Positions 23,429 to 30,927 of a stretch of 42,895 bases of DNA are shown here, piece by piece. The notes beneath the pieces were generated by a model. That model made no database searches and was not told the DNA's origin. It saw only the letters and a list, made by a program, of their open reading frames with translations. The stretch comes from a bacterium (GTDB lineage: Bacteria > Patescibacteriota > Minisyncoccia > Moranbacterales > UBA1568), in NCBI GenBank assembly GCA_021821305.1, contig JAKACP010000001.1:705526-748420 (forward strand), in the 5' to 3' direction. Positions within the stretch are counted from its first letter, which is position 1; each line of letters opens with the position of its first letter. The translations under genes and the position numbers were made by a program.

Positions 23429-23953
23429 CTAGGCGGGAAATGTCGTGATGAATGCCGAGGGGTCCCTCCAGTACGATTTCTTGGTCCTGCCCTGCCCTTT
23501 CTTCCAGTACCCGGGGAGGATCGTGCCTTGCCACGGGCCGGTATAGATGGCGAAGTGGAGATGGGCTTCCCACCATCCGTTGTCCGGCGTATATCCCTCG
23601 CCGATCGTCCCGATGGCTTCCCCGAGCTCGACCGGGTCGCCCCGCTCCTTGATCCGGCGTCCGAGGTGCGCGTAGAGGGAGAAGAAGTTTTTCCCGGTCT
23701 CCGGATGCTTGTGCGCGATGATGACGATATTCCCCCAATTCCCCTTGTCCCCCGAACCCGGGTGGAGCGCGGAATAGACGACGCGGCCGCGGCCGGCGGC
23801 GCGGACCGGGGTGCCGGCCGGGGCATCGGCGTCTTCGCCGAGGTGAATGCCCCAAGAGACGCCGCCGTAGGAGCGCTCCTCGCCGAAGCGCGGCCCCGTC
23901 ACGACGTACGGATCCATGGGGAACACCAGTTGTCTCGCGATCGGATAGGCCAT
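23429..23953 (-). CDS. M23-family (LytM-like) metallopeptidase
   Basis: A 174-aa single-domain M23 peptidase, a zinc enzyme that cuts peptidoglycan cross-bridges or stem peptides. Zinc ligands: GIHLGEDADAP (H37 and D41, HxxxD) and AHLHFAIY (HxH) near residue 130. Glycine- and valine-rich strands in between are typical. There is no signal peptide or membrane segment (MAYPIARQLVFPMDPY), which is odd for a wall enzyme; export by another route, a cytosolic role or an upstream start could explain it, but the -10 box leaves no room for the last. Monocistronic. Confidence 0.9.
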   Translation of the reverse strand: MAYPIARQLVFPMDPYVVTGPRFGEERSYGGVSWGIHLGEDADAPAGTPVRAAGRGRVVYSALHPGSGDKGNWGNIVIIAHKHPETGKNFFSLYAHLGRRIKERGDPVELGEAIGTIGEGYTPDNGWWEAHLHFAIYTGPWQGTILPGYWKKGQGRTKKSYWRDPSAFITTFPA

Positions 23954-23959
23954 GCATCC

Positions 23960-23968
23960 AGTATACCA
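23960..23968 (-). promoter_or_regulatory. Extended -10 promoter, leaderless M23 gene
   Basis: TGGTATACT ends 6 nt before the ATG at 23953, so transcription should start at or next to the A of the start codon. Confidence 0.6.
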
Positions 23969-23996
23969 GAACGGCCGATATCTTCCCCGGATCGTC

Positions 23997-24030
23997 GAAA
24001 AAAAAACGGGGTTCCGTGTTCGGAATCCCG
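23997..24030 (-). terminator. Terminator of the 128-aa orphan
   Basis: CGGGATTCCG and CGGAACCCCG pair around a 4-nt loop on the minus strand, followed by nine T. Confidence 0.85.
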
Positions 24031-24051
24031 CGATGTCTCCATTGTGGAGCG

Positions 24052-24438
24052 TCAGTTGAGAAGGTGCGACCTTTGCCTGTCCGGGAAATACCTGTTGAGG
24101 AGGTCATGGATCCCTTCCACGTATTCCTCCTCGCTCGTGCCGGTGGATTCGCACAGGAGCAGTGCATCGATCCGCGCCTCGAGGTCGGACTCGAATTCGA
24201 GCATGCCTCGCAAGAAAAGATCGATATCCTCGGGGAGCCCGGACTCGCGGATCTCGAAGAGGAGTTTGTCGCGCTCCCGGTCGCCGATCAGGTCGTCGAA
24301 GTAATATTCGCTGACGACCGCCCGGGCGTCCTTCCGACAGAAGACGACATTCGACATCACGGCCCTTCCCAAATCGACATAGCCATGCCGGCCGCATTCG
24401 CCACAGACCGTGAAACGGACTTCGGAAACGGTACTCAT
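24052..24438 (-). CDS. Orphan 128-aa protein with CxxC motif
   Basis: Not recognised. The 128-aa product starts MSTVSEVRFTVCGECGRHGYVDLG; CGEC (C12, C15) with C34 and a nearby His resembles a partial zinc ribbon. The rest is acidic and helical (RDKLLFEIRESGLPEDIDLFLRG). I used ATG 24438 because GGGAGGG precedes it; the track starts 20 codons earlier. It is transcribed away from the next orphan (24593-25063) and has its own terminator. Confidence 0.72.
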   Translation of the reverse strand: MSTVSEVRFTVCGECGRHGYVDLGRAVMSNVVFCRKDARAVVSEYYFDDLIGDRERDKLLFEIRESGLPEDIDLFLRGMLEFESDLEARIDALLLCESTGTSEEEYVEGIHDLLNRYFPDRQRSHLLN

Positions 24439-24529
24439 ATCGCTACCCTCCCTTTCTCCAAAGAACGGAAACTCTTTTCCACGCCCCCACCGTATCACGG
24501 GAATATCCGCCTGTCGAGCGGTCGGACGG

Positions 24530-24558
24530 TTGACAGGGAGGGGAAACGAGTATATAAG
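24530..24558 (+). promoter_or_regulatory. Promoter of the 156-aa orphan
   Basis: TTGACA (24530-24535), 17-nt spacer, TATAAG (24553-24558): near consensus. Confidence 0.85.
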
Positions 24559-24592
24559 TGATGCACCGTACTTTTCAATGAAAGGAAGCGAA

Positions 24593-25063
24593 ATGCCCCA
24601 CCACAGCGTCGTGACATGTACGCGCTACGAGCTATCACTCCTCATGGCCGAGGAACCCGGATTGCGGCATATCAAGGATCTCGCCCTCAGCGAACAGGTC
24701 GCCCGCTCGGAAGAACGGGTGGACGAGATCGCCATGGGGTGCCTCCAGTGGCTCGCCGCGGCGTTCACGCTCCCGAGGGGTGCCGAGCTCCTCATGTTCG
24801 AGGGACGGGTGGAATCATTCCTCCGTCTCGTCATCCTCGACACCGAGTTCTTCAAGCATCTCTACCGGAGATATGCCGACTATCCCATCCGCTACAAGCC
24901 GCTTACGATAAGCCGGGAAAACATCGGACCGTTCCGAGGATACATCGATTGGACGATCGAATACCTCCATGGCACCTTCGGGGACGCGCTCCATCCGGAG
25001 CTCGCCAAGTGGGAGCATGCTCACCACATCAAACTGCTCCCTACCGGCATCGCCAGCCGCTAG
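24593..25063 (+). CDS. Orphan 156-aa helical protein, function unknown
   Basis: Not recognised. The 156-aa soluble product is mostly alpha-helical (IKDLALSEQVARSEERVDEIAMGCLQWLAAAF; VESFLRLVILDTEFFKHLYRRYADY). No catalytic motif is clear; several histidines lie near the C-terminus (EHAHHIK). ATG 24593 has a GGAAG SD; the ATG at 24578 is an alternative. Own promoter and strong terminator. Confidence 0.72.
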   Translation: MPHHSVVTCTRYELSLLMAEEPGLRHIKDLALSEQVARSEERVDEIAMGCLQWLAAAFTLPRGAELLMFEGRVESFLRLVILDTEFFKHLYRRYADYPIRYKPLTISRENIGPFRGYIDWTIEYLHGTFGDALHPELAKWEHAHHIKLLPTGIASR

Positions 25064-25075
25064 CCGAAAAAACAG

Positions 25076-25112
25076 AGACCCGTCTCCAAATGGAGCCGGG
25101 TCTTTTTCTTTT
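25076..25112 (+). terminator. Terminator of the 156-aa orphan
   Basis: AGACCCG pairs with CGGGTCT with an inner CTCC/GGAG stem, then TTTTTCTTTT. Confidence 0.85.
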
Positions 25113-25133
25113 CCGGTTCGGGAGATTCGAAAA

Positions 25134-25158
25134 GAAAAAAGCCGATCTGTCGATCGGC
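25134..25158 (-). terminator. Terminator of the 111-aa orphan
   Basis: GCCGATC and GATCGGC pair around a 4-nt loop; the minus strand continues CTTTTTTC. The arms extend further into GATTCGAA/TTCGAATC with an internal loop. Confidence 0.8.
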
Positions 25159-25178
25159 TTCGAATCCCCCGTGAGCCG

Positions 25179-25514
25179 TCACCGGCTTCGGAAGAAATCC
25201 CCTTCCGGCCTCACGGTCGCCAGCGCGCCGGATGTCCGGTAGTAGGCCAGGAAATCCACCGTCCCCGCCTCGCGGCCAGAGAGGAGCGCATCGAGGAGAT
25301 CCCGGTGCCCGATATTCCAGGCGAAGAAATCCTCGCCGCCCGAGAGCGTCCGCATCCACCGGTAGAGCGTGGCCGGAAGCCCGCTTTGCGAGGCGGCGTC
25401 CTTTACGGCTTCTCCCAACCGATGCTCCTGTCCCTCCGGGTCGCCCAAGACCATCTTGGGCCGGAGCATGACGACGATACACATGCCGCACCACGTGATA
25501 TTCATCTGTTGCAT
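25179..25514 (-). CDS. Orphan 111-aa protein, function unknown
   Basis: Not recognised. MQQMNITWCGMCIVVMLRPKM: a CGMC pair (C9, C12) at the N-terminus, then a charged helical region and an aromatic C-terminal half (EDFFAWNIGHRDLLDALL; VDFLAYYRTSG). GGAGG lies 9 nt before ATG 25514. Own promoter and terminator, like the other SD-led orphans. The length and CxxC suggest a small metal-binding or redox protein, but this is a guess. Confidence 0.7.
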   Translation of the reverse strand: MQQMNITWCGMCIVVMLRPKMVLGDPEGQEHRLGEAVKDAASQSGLPATLYRWMRTLSGGEDFFAWNIGHRDLLDALLSGREAGTVDFLAYYRTSGALATVRPEGDFFRSR

Positions 25515-25560
25515 CTCTCGGCCCTCCTTTCGTCAGGGTAAAGAACACGAAATCGCCCCG

Positions 25561-25589
25561 AGAGTACCACGTCGGAGGCCGTCTGACAA
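25561..25589 (-). promoter_or_regulatory. Promoter of the 111-aa orphan
   Basis: TTGTCA (25584-25589), 17-nt spacer, TGG-extended -10 TACTCT (25561-25566). Confidence 0.55.
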
Positions 25590-25620
25590 GAAAAACGAAA
25601 ACCCGCCACAGAGGGCGGGT
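25588..25620 (-). terminator. Terminator of the DUF5671 gene
   Basis: ACCCGCC and GGCGGGT pair around CTCTGT-like loop sequence on the minus strand, followed by TTTTCGTTTTTC. It abuts the next promoter. Confidence 0.8.
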
Positions 25621-25643
25621 TTCCCATGCTGTCGGACACGTCG

Positions 25644-26852
25644 CTACTTCACCGGGATCTCCTTGGCCGGAAGCGTGCCATCCGTGCCTTCGAGCGGAAC
25701 AGTCGGGGCTATCGTCCCGAGCTGTGCCATGACCGTGTCGCAGTCGCGTCCGGCTTCATGCTCGTTCCAGATCGCGGCACCGGCACCGCCATAAGGATAC
25801 TCCGTGGTTCCTTCGGTCGGACCATCCGCGGCCAGAGAGAAGGTCGCGCAGAGCTCGAATTCCCCGACACGACCGGCACCTTCCATGCGCGACGGCGTGA
25901 CGACACGGTAGCCGTAGTCCTCCTTCGTTTCCGGATCCTGCATGAATTCGGCGCAGTAGGCGTACTGGCTCGATTTTCGGAGGTCGCTGAACGATACGGG
26001 AAGCTGGCCGAGATCCCTGGCATATCCCTCCACACAACTCGAGAGCGCCGCGAGGCCGTTGGCCCGTTCCGCATCGAATGTCCGCTGGCGCGTCGTCTCG
26101 GGTGAACCGCCCGCGAAGAATCCGAACACGATACCGAGCACGACCAGCGCCGTGACCACGGTGGCGAAGTCGCGGAATACCTTCTTCGGGATGTCTTTCT
26201 TGTACTGGATCTTCCTACGTTCGAGAAAGTAGAATCCGAAGATACCGCCGGCGATCGCGAATATGATAAACGCCTTGAGAAAGAACCGTGCACTGATCTC
26301 GCCTTGGAGAAAGGTGAAGACGACGGTGATGAGGTCGCCCACGACGGTCACCGACGCTATGAGCAAGACGAGATAGGTGAGCCATCGGGAAAGCTTGGAC
26401 TCGATCCTGCCCTCGTCCTCGCGGAACGTGCGAAACCAGATCCGCATCGCGATGTAGTAGAGCGGATATCCGATGAGAAGCGCCGCTATGGCATAGTGGA
26501 TGGCGCTCGTCGATGCCGCCTCGCCGTACCAGTTCATCGCGTCGAGCGGATCCGGGAACGCCTTGTTGATGACCTGGAAATAGAGCGTGCCGAGCGCGGT
26601 CGCCACGATACCGAGCAGGATGAACGAGAAGAAGTTGACCACGATATCGGCCGCGGAGGACCGGAGCGAAAGCGTCGGTCGGATGCCCTCGTGCGGTACG
26701 GGGGCACCGAGCGCGATCACGCCGTCGCGATATGCCGCGTCCGCCTCCTCTTCCGACCAGCCGACGGCCAAAAGTTCCTCTCTGAGCTCCGCCTTGGAAA
26801 TGCCTGTCCGTATACGTCCTGCCACGTACTGCGAAAGCGTATTCGTATCCAT
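25644..26852 (-). CDS. DUF5671 membrane protein with extracytoplasmic C-terminal domain
   Basis: A 402-aa protein. Residues 1-50 form a small helical domain (SKAELREELLAVGWSEEEADAAY) resembling a UBA/SHOCT-like bundle. About five membrane segments follow between residues 70 and 250, matching the DUF5671 family common in Patescibacteria. After the last segment a soluble domain of about 140 residues (RANGLAALSSCVEGYARDLGQLP, with four or five cysteines) resembles the globular part of pseudopilins in layout (helix, then TEYPYGG). Function unknown. The start is GCGCTATG without SD. Confidence 0.78.
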   Translation of the reverse strand: MDTNTLSQYVAGRIRTGISKAELREELLAVGWSEEEADAAYRDGVIALGAPVPHEGIRPTLSLRSSAADIVVNFFSFILLGIVATALGTLYFQVINKAFPDPLDAMNWYGEAASTSAIHYAIAALLIGYPLYYIAMRIWFRTFREDEGRIESKLSRWLTYLVLLIASVTVVGDLITVVFTFLQGEISARFFLKAFIIFAIAGGIFGFYFLERRKIQYKKDIPKKVFRDFATVVTALVVLGIVFGFFAGGSPETTRQRTFDAERANGLAALSSCVEGYARDLGQLPVSFSDLRKSSQYAYCAEFMQDPETKEDYGYRVVTPSRMEGAGRVGEFELCATFSLAADGPTEGTTEYPYGGAGAAIWNEHEAGRDCDTVMAQLGTIAPTVPLEGTDGTLPAKEIPVK

Positions 26853-26884
26853 AGCGCTTTGCTTAACGGTTTAATTGCCGATTT

Positions 26885-26893
26885 ATTATACCA
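26885..26893 (-). promoter_or_regulatory. Extended -10 promoter of the DUF5671 gene
   Basis: TGGTATAAT on the minus strand, 32 nt before the start codon; no clear -35 box. Confidence 0.6.
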
Positions 26894-26925
26894 CAACGAC
26901 CCCCCGAAACGACCGGAGGTATCTC

Positions 26926-27183
26926 CTACCGCGTGATGGCACCTTCCTCACGGAGGAGACGCGCCTTTTCCGCCTCGCCTCGATTGTACTGCCCGAGAGC
27001 GCCGTCGCTCCGGATGACCCGGTGGCACGGCACGCGCGGATCGAAGTTCCGGCGGAGAATCGACCCGACCGCACGCGACGCACCGGGGCTCCCCGCGCGG
27101 CGCGCGACCTCGGCATAGGTCAGGGTCTCCCCCCGCGGGATACCCGCCACGACCGACAACACTTTTTCAGTGAAGGATGCCAT
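26926..27183 (-). CDS. MGMT-type DNA alkyltransferase, DNA-binding domain only
   Basis: An 85-aa protein equal to the C-terminal domain of O6-methylguanine-DNA methyltransferase. The acceptor motif VPCHRVI with active Cys (C53) is intact, so it is not a Cys-less alkyltransferase-like protein, and the helix-turn-helix YAEVARRAGSPGASRAVGSILRRN is present. The N-terminal domain of Ada/Ogt is missing. It may repair alkylated guanine itself or flag it for excision repair. It is the last gene of the bcp-SOUL-VOC operon (10-nt gap). Confidence 0.92.
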   Translation of the reverse strand: MASFTEKVLSVVAGIPRGETLTYAEVARRAGSPGASRAVGSILRRNFDPRVPCHRVIRSDGALGQYNRGEAEKARLLREEGAITR

Positions 27184-27193
27184 GGTATTTCGT

Positions 27194-27640
27194 CTATGAT
27201 TCTTCGAGCGGAAGCGGTTTCACCGGAGCGAGCACCGCGTGCGGGTCCGTCTTCCATGCATCCGAGACATCGGCATAGAGCTCGAGTTCGTTGCCGTCGG
27301 GGTCGAGGACGTAGAGACTGTGCGTGACCGTATGGTCGCTTGATCCGACGATCGTGACCCCTTTCGCGGAAAGCTCGCGATACGCCGCACGCACGTCCTC
27401 GGGAGCGTCGCCGATCTTGAACCCGATATGGTAGAGGCCCGGCTCCGGCGTATGCTTCGCCCTCGGCGATCCGCCGACTTCGAGGAGCAGGAGCTCGTGA
27501 TGCGTGCGTCCCGAGGAATAAAGCGCCATCCCGCGCCGCCGTTCGATCTCGCGGAATCCGAGCGTGTCGCGATAGAAATCGGCGGACCGGCCGAGGTCCG
27601 AGACGTAGAGTACGACGTGTCCGAGTTCATGTATCTTCAT
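27194..27640 (-). CDS. VOC-family (glyoxalase/dioxygenase-like) protein
   Basis: A 148-aa vicinal-oxygen-chelate protein: MKIHELGHVVLYVSDLGRSADFYRDTLGF is the first beta-alpha-beta-beta-beta unit, PGLYHIGFKIGD and HSLYVLDPDGNELELYAD the second. The metal ligands fit His8 (LGHVV), His (YHIGF) and Glu (LELY). Such enzymes act as glyoxalases, dioxygenases or resistance proteins; substrate cannot be read from sequence. Within the bcp operon a role in removing reactive electrophiles is plausible. The start is GCTATG without SD. Confidence 0.85.
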   Translation of the reverse strand: MKIHELGHVVLYVSDLGRSADFYRDTLGFREIERRRGMALYSSGRTHHELLLLEVGGSPRAKHTPEPGLYHIGFKIGDAPEDVRAAYRELSAKGVTIVGSSDHTVTHSLYVLDPDGNELELYADVSDAWKTDPHAVLAPVKPLPLEES

Positions 27641-27662
27641 AGCATGGGCGAAGCGGATTATT

Positions 27663-28247
27663 TCAGCCTTCCACTTCCATCAGGATCTCGTTTTTCATGA
27701 AAAAGGGCGGGGAAAACGGAGCGTCCGAGAGCACGAGTTCGGGATCGCCGATCGCGGTGAATCCGTCGCGCAGGAGGAGCGACTCGAGCTCGGACGCCTT
27801 GCGCATGATGCGGTCGGGCGTCGGATACCAGCCGAACCGCATCGCGGCGACCACGCGGCCCGGGTAGAGCCGGGTCGAGATCCGCGGATCGAGCGACTTG
27901 GCCGCCGCGGCACCCGCGTCTTCGGAGATCGCCACCGACACCGTGTGCGTCGGCGCGTCAGCCGGTATCCGTCCCCTCTCGGTCGGAGCTCCCTCCGCGG
28001 TATCCGGCCCGTCGGCGAGGATGTGTCGGGAAAGGAGGGTGAAGCCTTCGCCCGATGCGCCGGCGATATCGCCTTTCACGTCCGTCTCCGCCGCGATGAA
28101 GGGCTCGTAATCGCGCAGTTCGTACCGGTCATGCCGCTCGATCACGACATAGTTCCCCTCCGGGACGCCGCGAAAGACGCGCAGGCTCGCGTACCGCCAG
28201 AACGCCACGCCTCCTATGAGCACCAGAATAAGAAAAATCCACAGCAT
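27663..28247 (-). CDS. SOUL heme-binding protein, membrane-anchored
   Basis: A 194-aa protein with an N-terminal membrane segment (residues 2-20) and a SOUL domain: YELRDYEPFIAAETDVKGD, then SGEGFTLLSRHILADG, HTVSVAISEDAG, and RVVAAMRFGWYPTPDRI. SOUL/HBP proteins bind heme or other tetrapyrroles. The usual sequence NxxxxxIxMTxPV is replaced here by a Gly/Pro-rich stretch (GPDTAEGAPTERGRIP), so heme binding is uncertain. It lies between bcp and the VOC gene. Confidence 0.85.
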   Translation of the reverse strand: MLWIFLILVLIGGVAFWRYASLRVFRGVPEGNYVVIERHDRYELRDYEPFIAAETDVKGDIAGASGEGFTLLSRHILADGPDTAEGAPTERGRIPADAPTHTVSVAISEDAGAAAAKSLDPRISTRLYPGRVVAAMRFGWYPTPDRIMRKASELESLLLRDGFTAIGDPELVLSDAPFSPPFFMKNEILMEVEG

Positions 28248-28275
28248 ATCGTCTCCGTTCGGAATATGCCCTCAT

Positions 28276-28755
28276 TTATACTACCGTTTCTTTGCCGAAA
28301 GCTTTCACGTCCGCGAGGATTTCCTCGGCATGATCGTCGGGATCCACATCCTCGTAGATCTTGGCGATCGTTCCCTCCGGATCGATGAGAAAGGTCGTGC
28401 GGAGCGTTCCCATGTATTCCCGCCCCATGAATTTTTTCTTGATCCACACGCCATATTCCCCGACGACGGTTTTCTCCTCGTCGGAGAGCAGCGTGAACGG
28501 GAGCGAGTACTTCTCCGCGAATTTGGCATGTTTTTTGACCGGGTCGATCGAGACACCGAGGACGACGATGCCCGCGCGTTTCAACCTCGAGAAGCTGTCC
28601 CGGAACGAACACGCTTCCGCCGTACACCCCGGCGTATCGTCCTTGGGATAGAAATAGAGCGCGACCCACTTGCCGAGATAGTCCTTGAGCGCACGCATCT
28701 TCCCATCCTGGTCCGGCAGGCTGAATGCCGGCGCTTTTTGCTTGAGCTTCGGCAT
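28276..28755 (-). CDS. bcp: Thioredoxin-dependent peroxiredoxin, Bcp/PrxQ type
   Basis: A 159-aa peroxiredoxin that reduces hydrogen peroxide and organic peroxides. It has YFYPKDDTPGCTAEACSFRD with the peroxidatic Cys (C44) and a resolving Cys five residues later (C49), the atypical two-Cys arrangement of PrxQ, plus RTTFLIDPEGTIAKIY near the C-terminus. I used ATG 28755 (MPKLKQKAPAF), since the 34 extra codons in the track cover the promoter. It heads an operon with SOUL, VOC and MGMT genes. Confidence 0.94.
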   Translation of the reverse strand: MPKLKQKAPAFSLPDQDGKMRALKDYLGKWVALYFYPKDDTPGCTAEACSFRDSFSRLKRAGIVVLGVSIDPVKKHAKFAEKYSLPFTLLSDEEKTVVGEYGVWIKKKFMGREYMGTLRTTFLIDPEGTIAKIYEDVDPDDHAEEILADVKAFGKETVV

Positions 28756-28782
28756 AGTATTGTCGTTACGGCTTATCATGAC

Positions 28783-28811
28783 AGTATACGCCATCCTGGC
28801 GCCATAAACAA
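28783..28811 (-). promoter_or_regulatory. bcp operon promoter
   Basis: TATACT (28783-28788) with a weak -35 TTGTTT 17 nt upstream, which is also the T-tract of the preceding terminator. Confidence 0.5.
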
Positions 28812-28835
28812 AACAGCCTGTCAGTTCTGACAGGC
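28807..28835 (-). terminator. Terminator of the 64-aa orphan
   Basis: GCCTGTCAG and CTGACAGGC pair around AA on the minus strand, then TGTTTTGTTT. Confidence 0.85.
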
Positions 28836-28837
28836 CG

Positions 28838-29032
28838 CTAAAGGTCCATGGGCTCATGGAGCAGGTGAAGCGGGACTTCTCGCGCTTTCCGGAGTTCGGC
28901 GATGACTCTGCCGATACCCCGGCACGTGTCGGCGATCTCCTTCTGCCCTTCGGGTGATTTCAGCCATTTCTCGAGCCTTTCCCTCTCTTCCGGAGCGATT
29001 CCGGCCCTTATCGGTTCCTCGGTGGTCGGCAT
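28838..29032 (-). CDS. Orphan 64-aa acidic helical protein
   Basis: Not recognised. MPTTEEPIRAGIAPEERERLEKWLKSPEGQKEIADTCRGI and so on: a soluble helical product with one cysteine. A GAGGAGG SD lies 8 nt before ATG 29032, so the 14 extra codons of the track are rejected. Own promoter (29066-29093) and a terminator that begins right after the stop. Confidence 0.7.
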   Translation of the reverse strand: MPTTEEPIRAGIAPEERERLEKWLKSPEGQKEIADTCRGIGRVIAELRKAREVPLHLLHEPMDL

Positions 29033-29065
29033 GGTCGATACCTCCTCTCGTAATGTACTGCGGTC

Positions 29066-29093
29066 ACTATACAACTTCCACCGAAAATGGCAA
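29066..29093 (-). promoter_or_regulatory. Promoter of the 64-aa orphan
   Basis: TTGCCA (29088-29093), 16-nt spacer, TATAGT (29066-29071). Confidence 0.7.
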
Positions 29094-29117
29094 CTGGAGC
29101 CTCTCTCAAAAAATCAA

Positions 29118-29152
29118 TGAAAAAAGCCCGTCGACGTGTCGTCGAGGGCTTT
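29118..29152 (-). terminator. Terminator of the 47-aa small ORF
   Basis: AAAGCCCTCGACG and CGTCGACGGGCTTTTTT pair around ACA on the minus strand. Confidence 0.85.
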
Positions 29153-29160
29153 CTGGCTGC

Positions 29161-29304
29161 TTACTGTCCGGAGGTATCGGTGGGATCTATCCCCGCCGAA
29201 TCGAGACCGAACGCGAAACGGGCCTGCTCGAAGAAATCTCCGAGAATGAGCGACCCGGTATTTCCCGTATCCGAGGGATCATTGTCCTTCGTGTCGTTTT
29301 CCAT
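29161..29304 (-). CDS. Possible 47-aa acidic protein
   Basis: A short ORF absent from the track: MENDTKDNDPSDTGNTGSL, then ILGDFFEQARFAFGLDSAGI and DPTDTSGQ. Acidic ends and an amphipathic middle. It fills the space between the rarA terminator and its own strong terminator, and TACAAT (minus strand) lies about 30 nt upstream as a possible -10. The SD is weak. A terminator with no other gene in front of it is the main support. Confidence 0.5.
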   Translation of the reverse strand: MENDTKDNDPSDTGNTGSLILGDFFEQARFAFGLDSAGIDPTDTSGQ

Positions 29305-29337
29305 AAAACATTCCATCCGTAATTCCTATTCCATTGT

Positions 29338-29397
29338 AAAAAAACAAAACCCCCTCGCGAGGGTACTTCGATGCCGTGAGTCAGGACGACTCACGGC
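29338..29397 (-). terminator. rarA terminator, double hairpin
   Basis: Two stems on the minus strand: GCCGTGAGTC/GACTCACGGC, then CCCTCGCGAGGG followed by a GGTTTTGTTTTTTT tract. Confidence 0.85.
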
Positions 29398-29425
29398 CAT
29401 ATTCTCGCACGTTTTCCGGCATCTG

Positions 29426-30652
29426 TCAATCCCCGATGAAATCGACGTACTTCCTCCCCCGGAGCGCCTCGGGAAGGTAGTCCTGCTTCGCCTCCTCCTG
29501 GTCCTTGAAATCGGGGGTATATTTGTAGCCTTTGCCGTAGCCGATCTCCTTCATGAGTTTGGTGGGGGCGTTGCGCAGGTGGATCGGGACGGGTTCGTTC
29601 GGGAACTGCCGGACGTCCTCCTTGACGTGGCCGTAGCCGACGTAGAGCGCGTTGGATTTCTTGGATTTGGCGAGGTAGACGACCGCCTGCGCGAGCGCGA
29701 GCTCGCACTCGGGCATGCCGATCATATGGCACGCCTGGTGCGCGGCGACCGCCTGCGGAAGCGCGAAGGAATTGGCAAGCCCCACGTCCTCGGACGCGAA
29801 CCGCACGAGCCGACGCGCCACGTAGAGCGGATCCTCGCCAGCCTCGAGCATACGCCCGAGCCAGTAGAGCGCCGCATCGGCATCGCCGCCGCGCATGGAT
29901 TTGTGGAGCGCGGAGATGATGTCGTAGTGCCATTCGCCGCCCTTGTCGTAGAGGAGGTGCGAGCGGTTCACGATCTTTTCGACGAGTTCGGGCGTGATAT
30001 GTCGGGCGCTCGCCGCGCACGCCTCGAGGATATTGAGGGCGTTGCGCGCGTCGCCGCCCGAGACATCCGCGATGAAGGCGAGCACGCCGTCTTCCACCTC
30101 GATCGCGGCATCCTTCAATCCCCGCTCATCGGAAAGCGCCCGCGACAGGACCTCGACGACCTCGTCGGTCGAAAGTTTCCCCAGCACCAACACGCGCATC
30201 CGCGAGAGGAGCGCGGCGTTGACCTCGAAGCTCGGGTTCTCGGTGGTCGCGCCGATGAGCGTCACGAGACCGTGTTCGACATGCGGCAGGAGCGCGTCCT
30301 GCTGGGCCTTGTTCCACCGGTGGATCTCGTCGATGAAGAGGATGGTCTTCTTGTCTGCCTTGCGGTTCTCCTCGGCCGCGGCGATCACCTTTCGGAGCTC
30401 GGCGACGCCGCTCCCGACCGCGGAAAGCTGGACGAATTCCGACTTCGTCTCCCGAGCGATGAGGAGCGCGAGCGTCGTCTTGCCACAGCCGGGCGGCCCC
30501 CAGAAGAGGAGCGACGGCACGCGATCCGCCGCGATCGCATCGCGCAGGAACGATCCCTCGCCGAGGATCTTTTCCTGCCCGAACACCTCGGAGAGTTTTT
30601 CCGGGCGCATCCGATCCGCGAGCGGGGTGGTATCTTTTTTTCTTGTATTCAT
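29426..30652 (-). CDS. rarA: Replication-associated recombination protein A
   Basis: RarA (MgsA) is a AAA+ ATPase of the clamp-loader-like WHIP/RarA group that acts at stalled replication forks. The 408-aa protein has LADRMRPEKLSEVFGQ, Walker A WGPPGCGKTT (about 51-60), Walker B LFIDEIHRW, sensor 1 IGATTENPSF and the C-terminal tetramerisation part with YVARRLVRFASEDVGLA and VYLAKSKKSNALY. Length is slightly shorter than the usual 420-450. The start is CATCCTATG without SD and overlaps the stop of the acylphosphatase gene by 4 nt. Confidence 0.95.
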   Translation of the reverse strand: MNTRKKDTTPLADRMRPEKLSEVFGQEKILGEGSFLRDAIAADRVPSLLFWGPPGCGKTTLALLIARETKSEFVQLSAVGSGVAELRKVIAAAEENRKADKKTILFIDEIHRWNKAQQDALLPHVEHGLVTLIGATTENPSFEVNAALLSRMRVLVLGKLSTDEVVEVLSRALSDERGLKDAAIEVEDGVLAFIADVSGGDARNALNILEACAASARHITPELVEKIVNRSHLLYDKGGEWHYDIISALHKSMRGGDADAALYWLGRMLEAGEDPLYVARRLVRFASEDVGLANSFALPQAVAAHQACHMIGMPECELALAQAVVYLAKSKKSNALYVGYGHVKEDVRQFPNEPVPIHLRNAPTKLMKEIGYGKGYKYTPDFKDQEEAKQDYLPEALRGRKYVDFIGD

Positions 30653-30927
30653 AGGATGCTGAACTCAACTTCGTCGGAAACGGGCGGGATCGCCTCGTGC
30701 GTGAGATCATCCACACGGGCCGCTCCCGACCCATGTCCCGCCCATGCGAGGAATGTCTGTACGGAGGATTCCTCTCCCTGCACTTCGATATCCACACTTC
30801 CATCCTGCTCATTGCGCACGAAGCCGGTGAGACCGAGCCGCCGGGCTTCCCGTCGGGCGTTCGCGCGGAAGAACACACCCTGGACCCGACCTTGAATCTT
30901 CATACGGACACGGATAATATCAATCAT
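30649..30927 (-). CDS. acyP: Acylphosphatase
   Basis: Hydrolyses carboxyl-phosphate bonds of acyl phosphates. The 92-aa protein carries the signature GRVQGVFFRANARREARRLGLTGFVRN with the catalytic Arg (R21) and Asn (N39). Length is normal. The start may be the ATG at 30927 or MKIQG eight codons in (30903), which fits the conserved N-terminus. It overlaps rarA (ATGA), so the two are translated together. Confidence 0.92.
   Translation of the reverse strand: MIDIIRVRMKIQGRVQGVFFRANARREARRLGLTGFVRNEQDGSVDIEVQGEESSVQTFLAWAGHGSGAARVDDLTHEAIPPVSDEVEFSIL

Noticed and set aside
23182-23826. 214-aa minus-strand ORF across tRNA-Arg and the M23 gene
   Set aside because: Reads through a tRNA and a terminator; Arg/Ser/Pro-rich shadow of the M23 gene.
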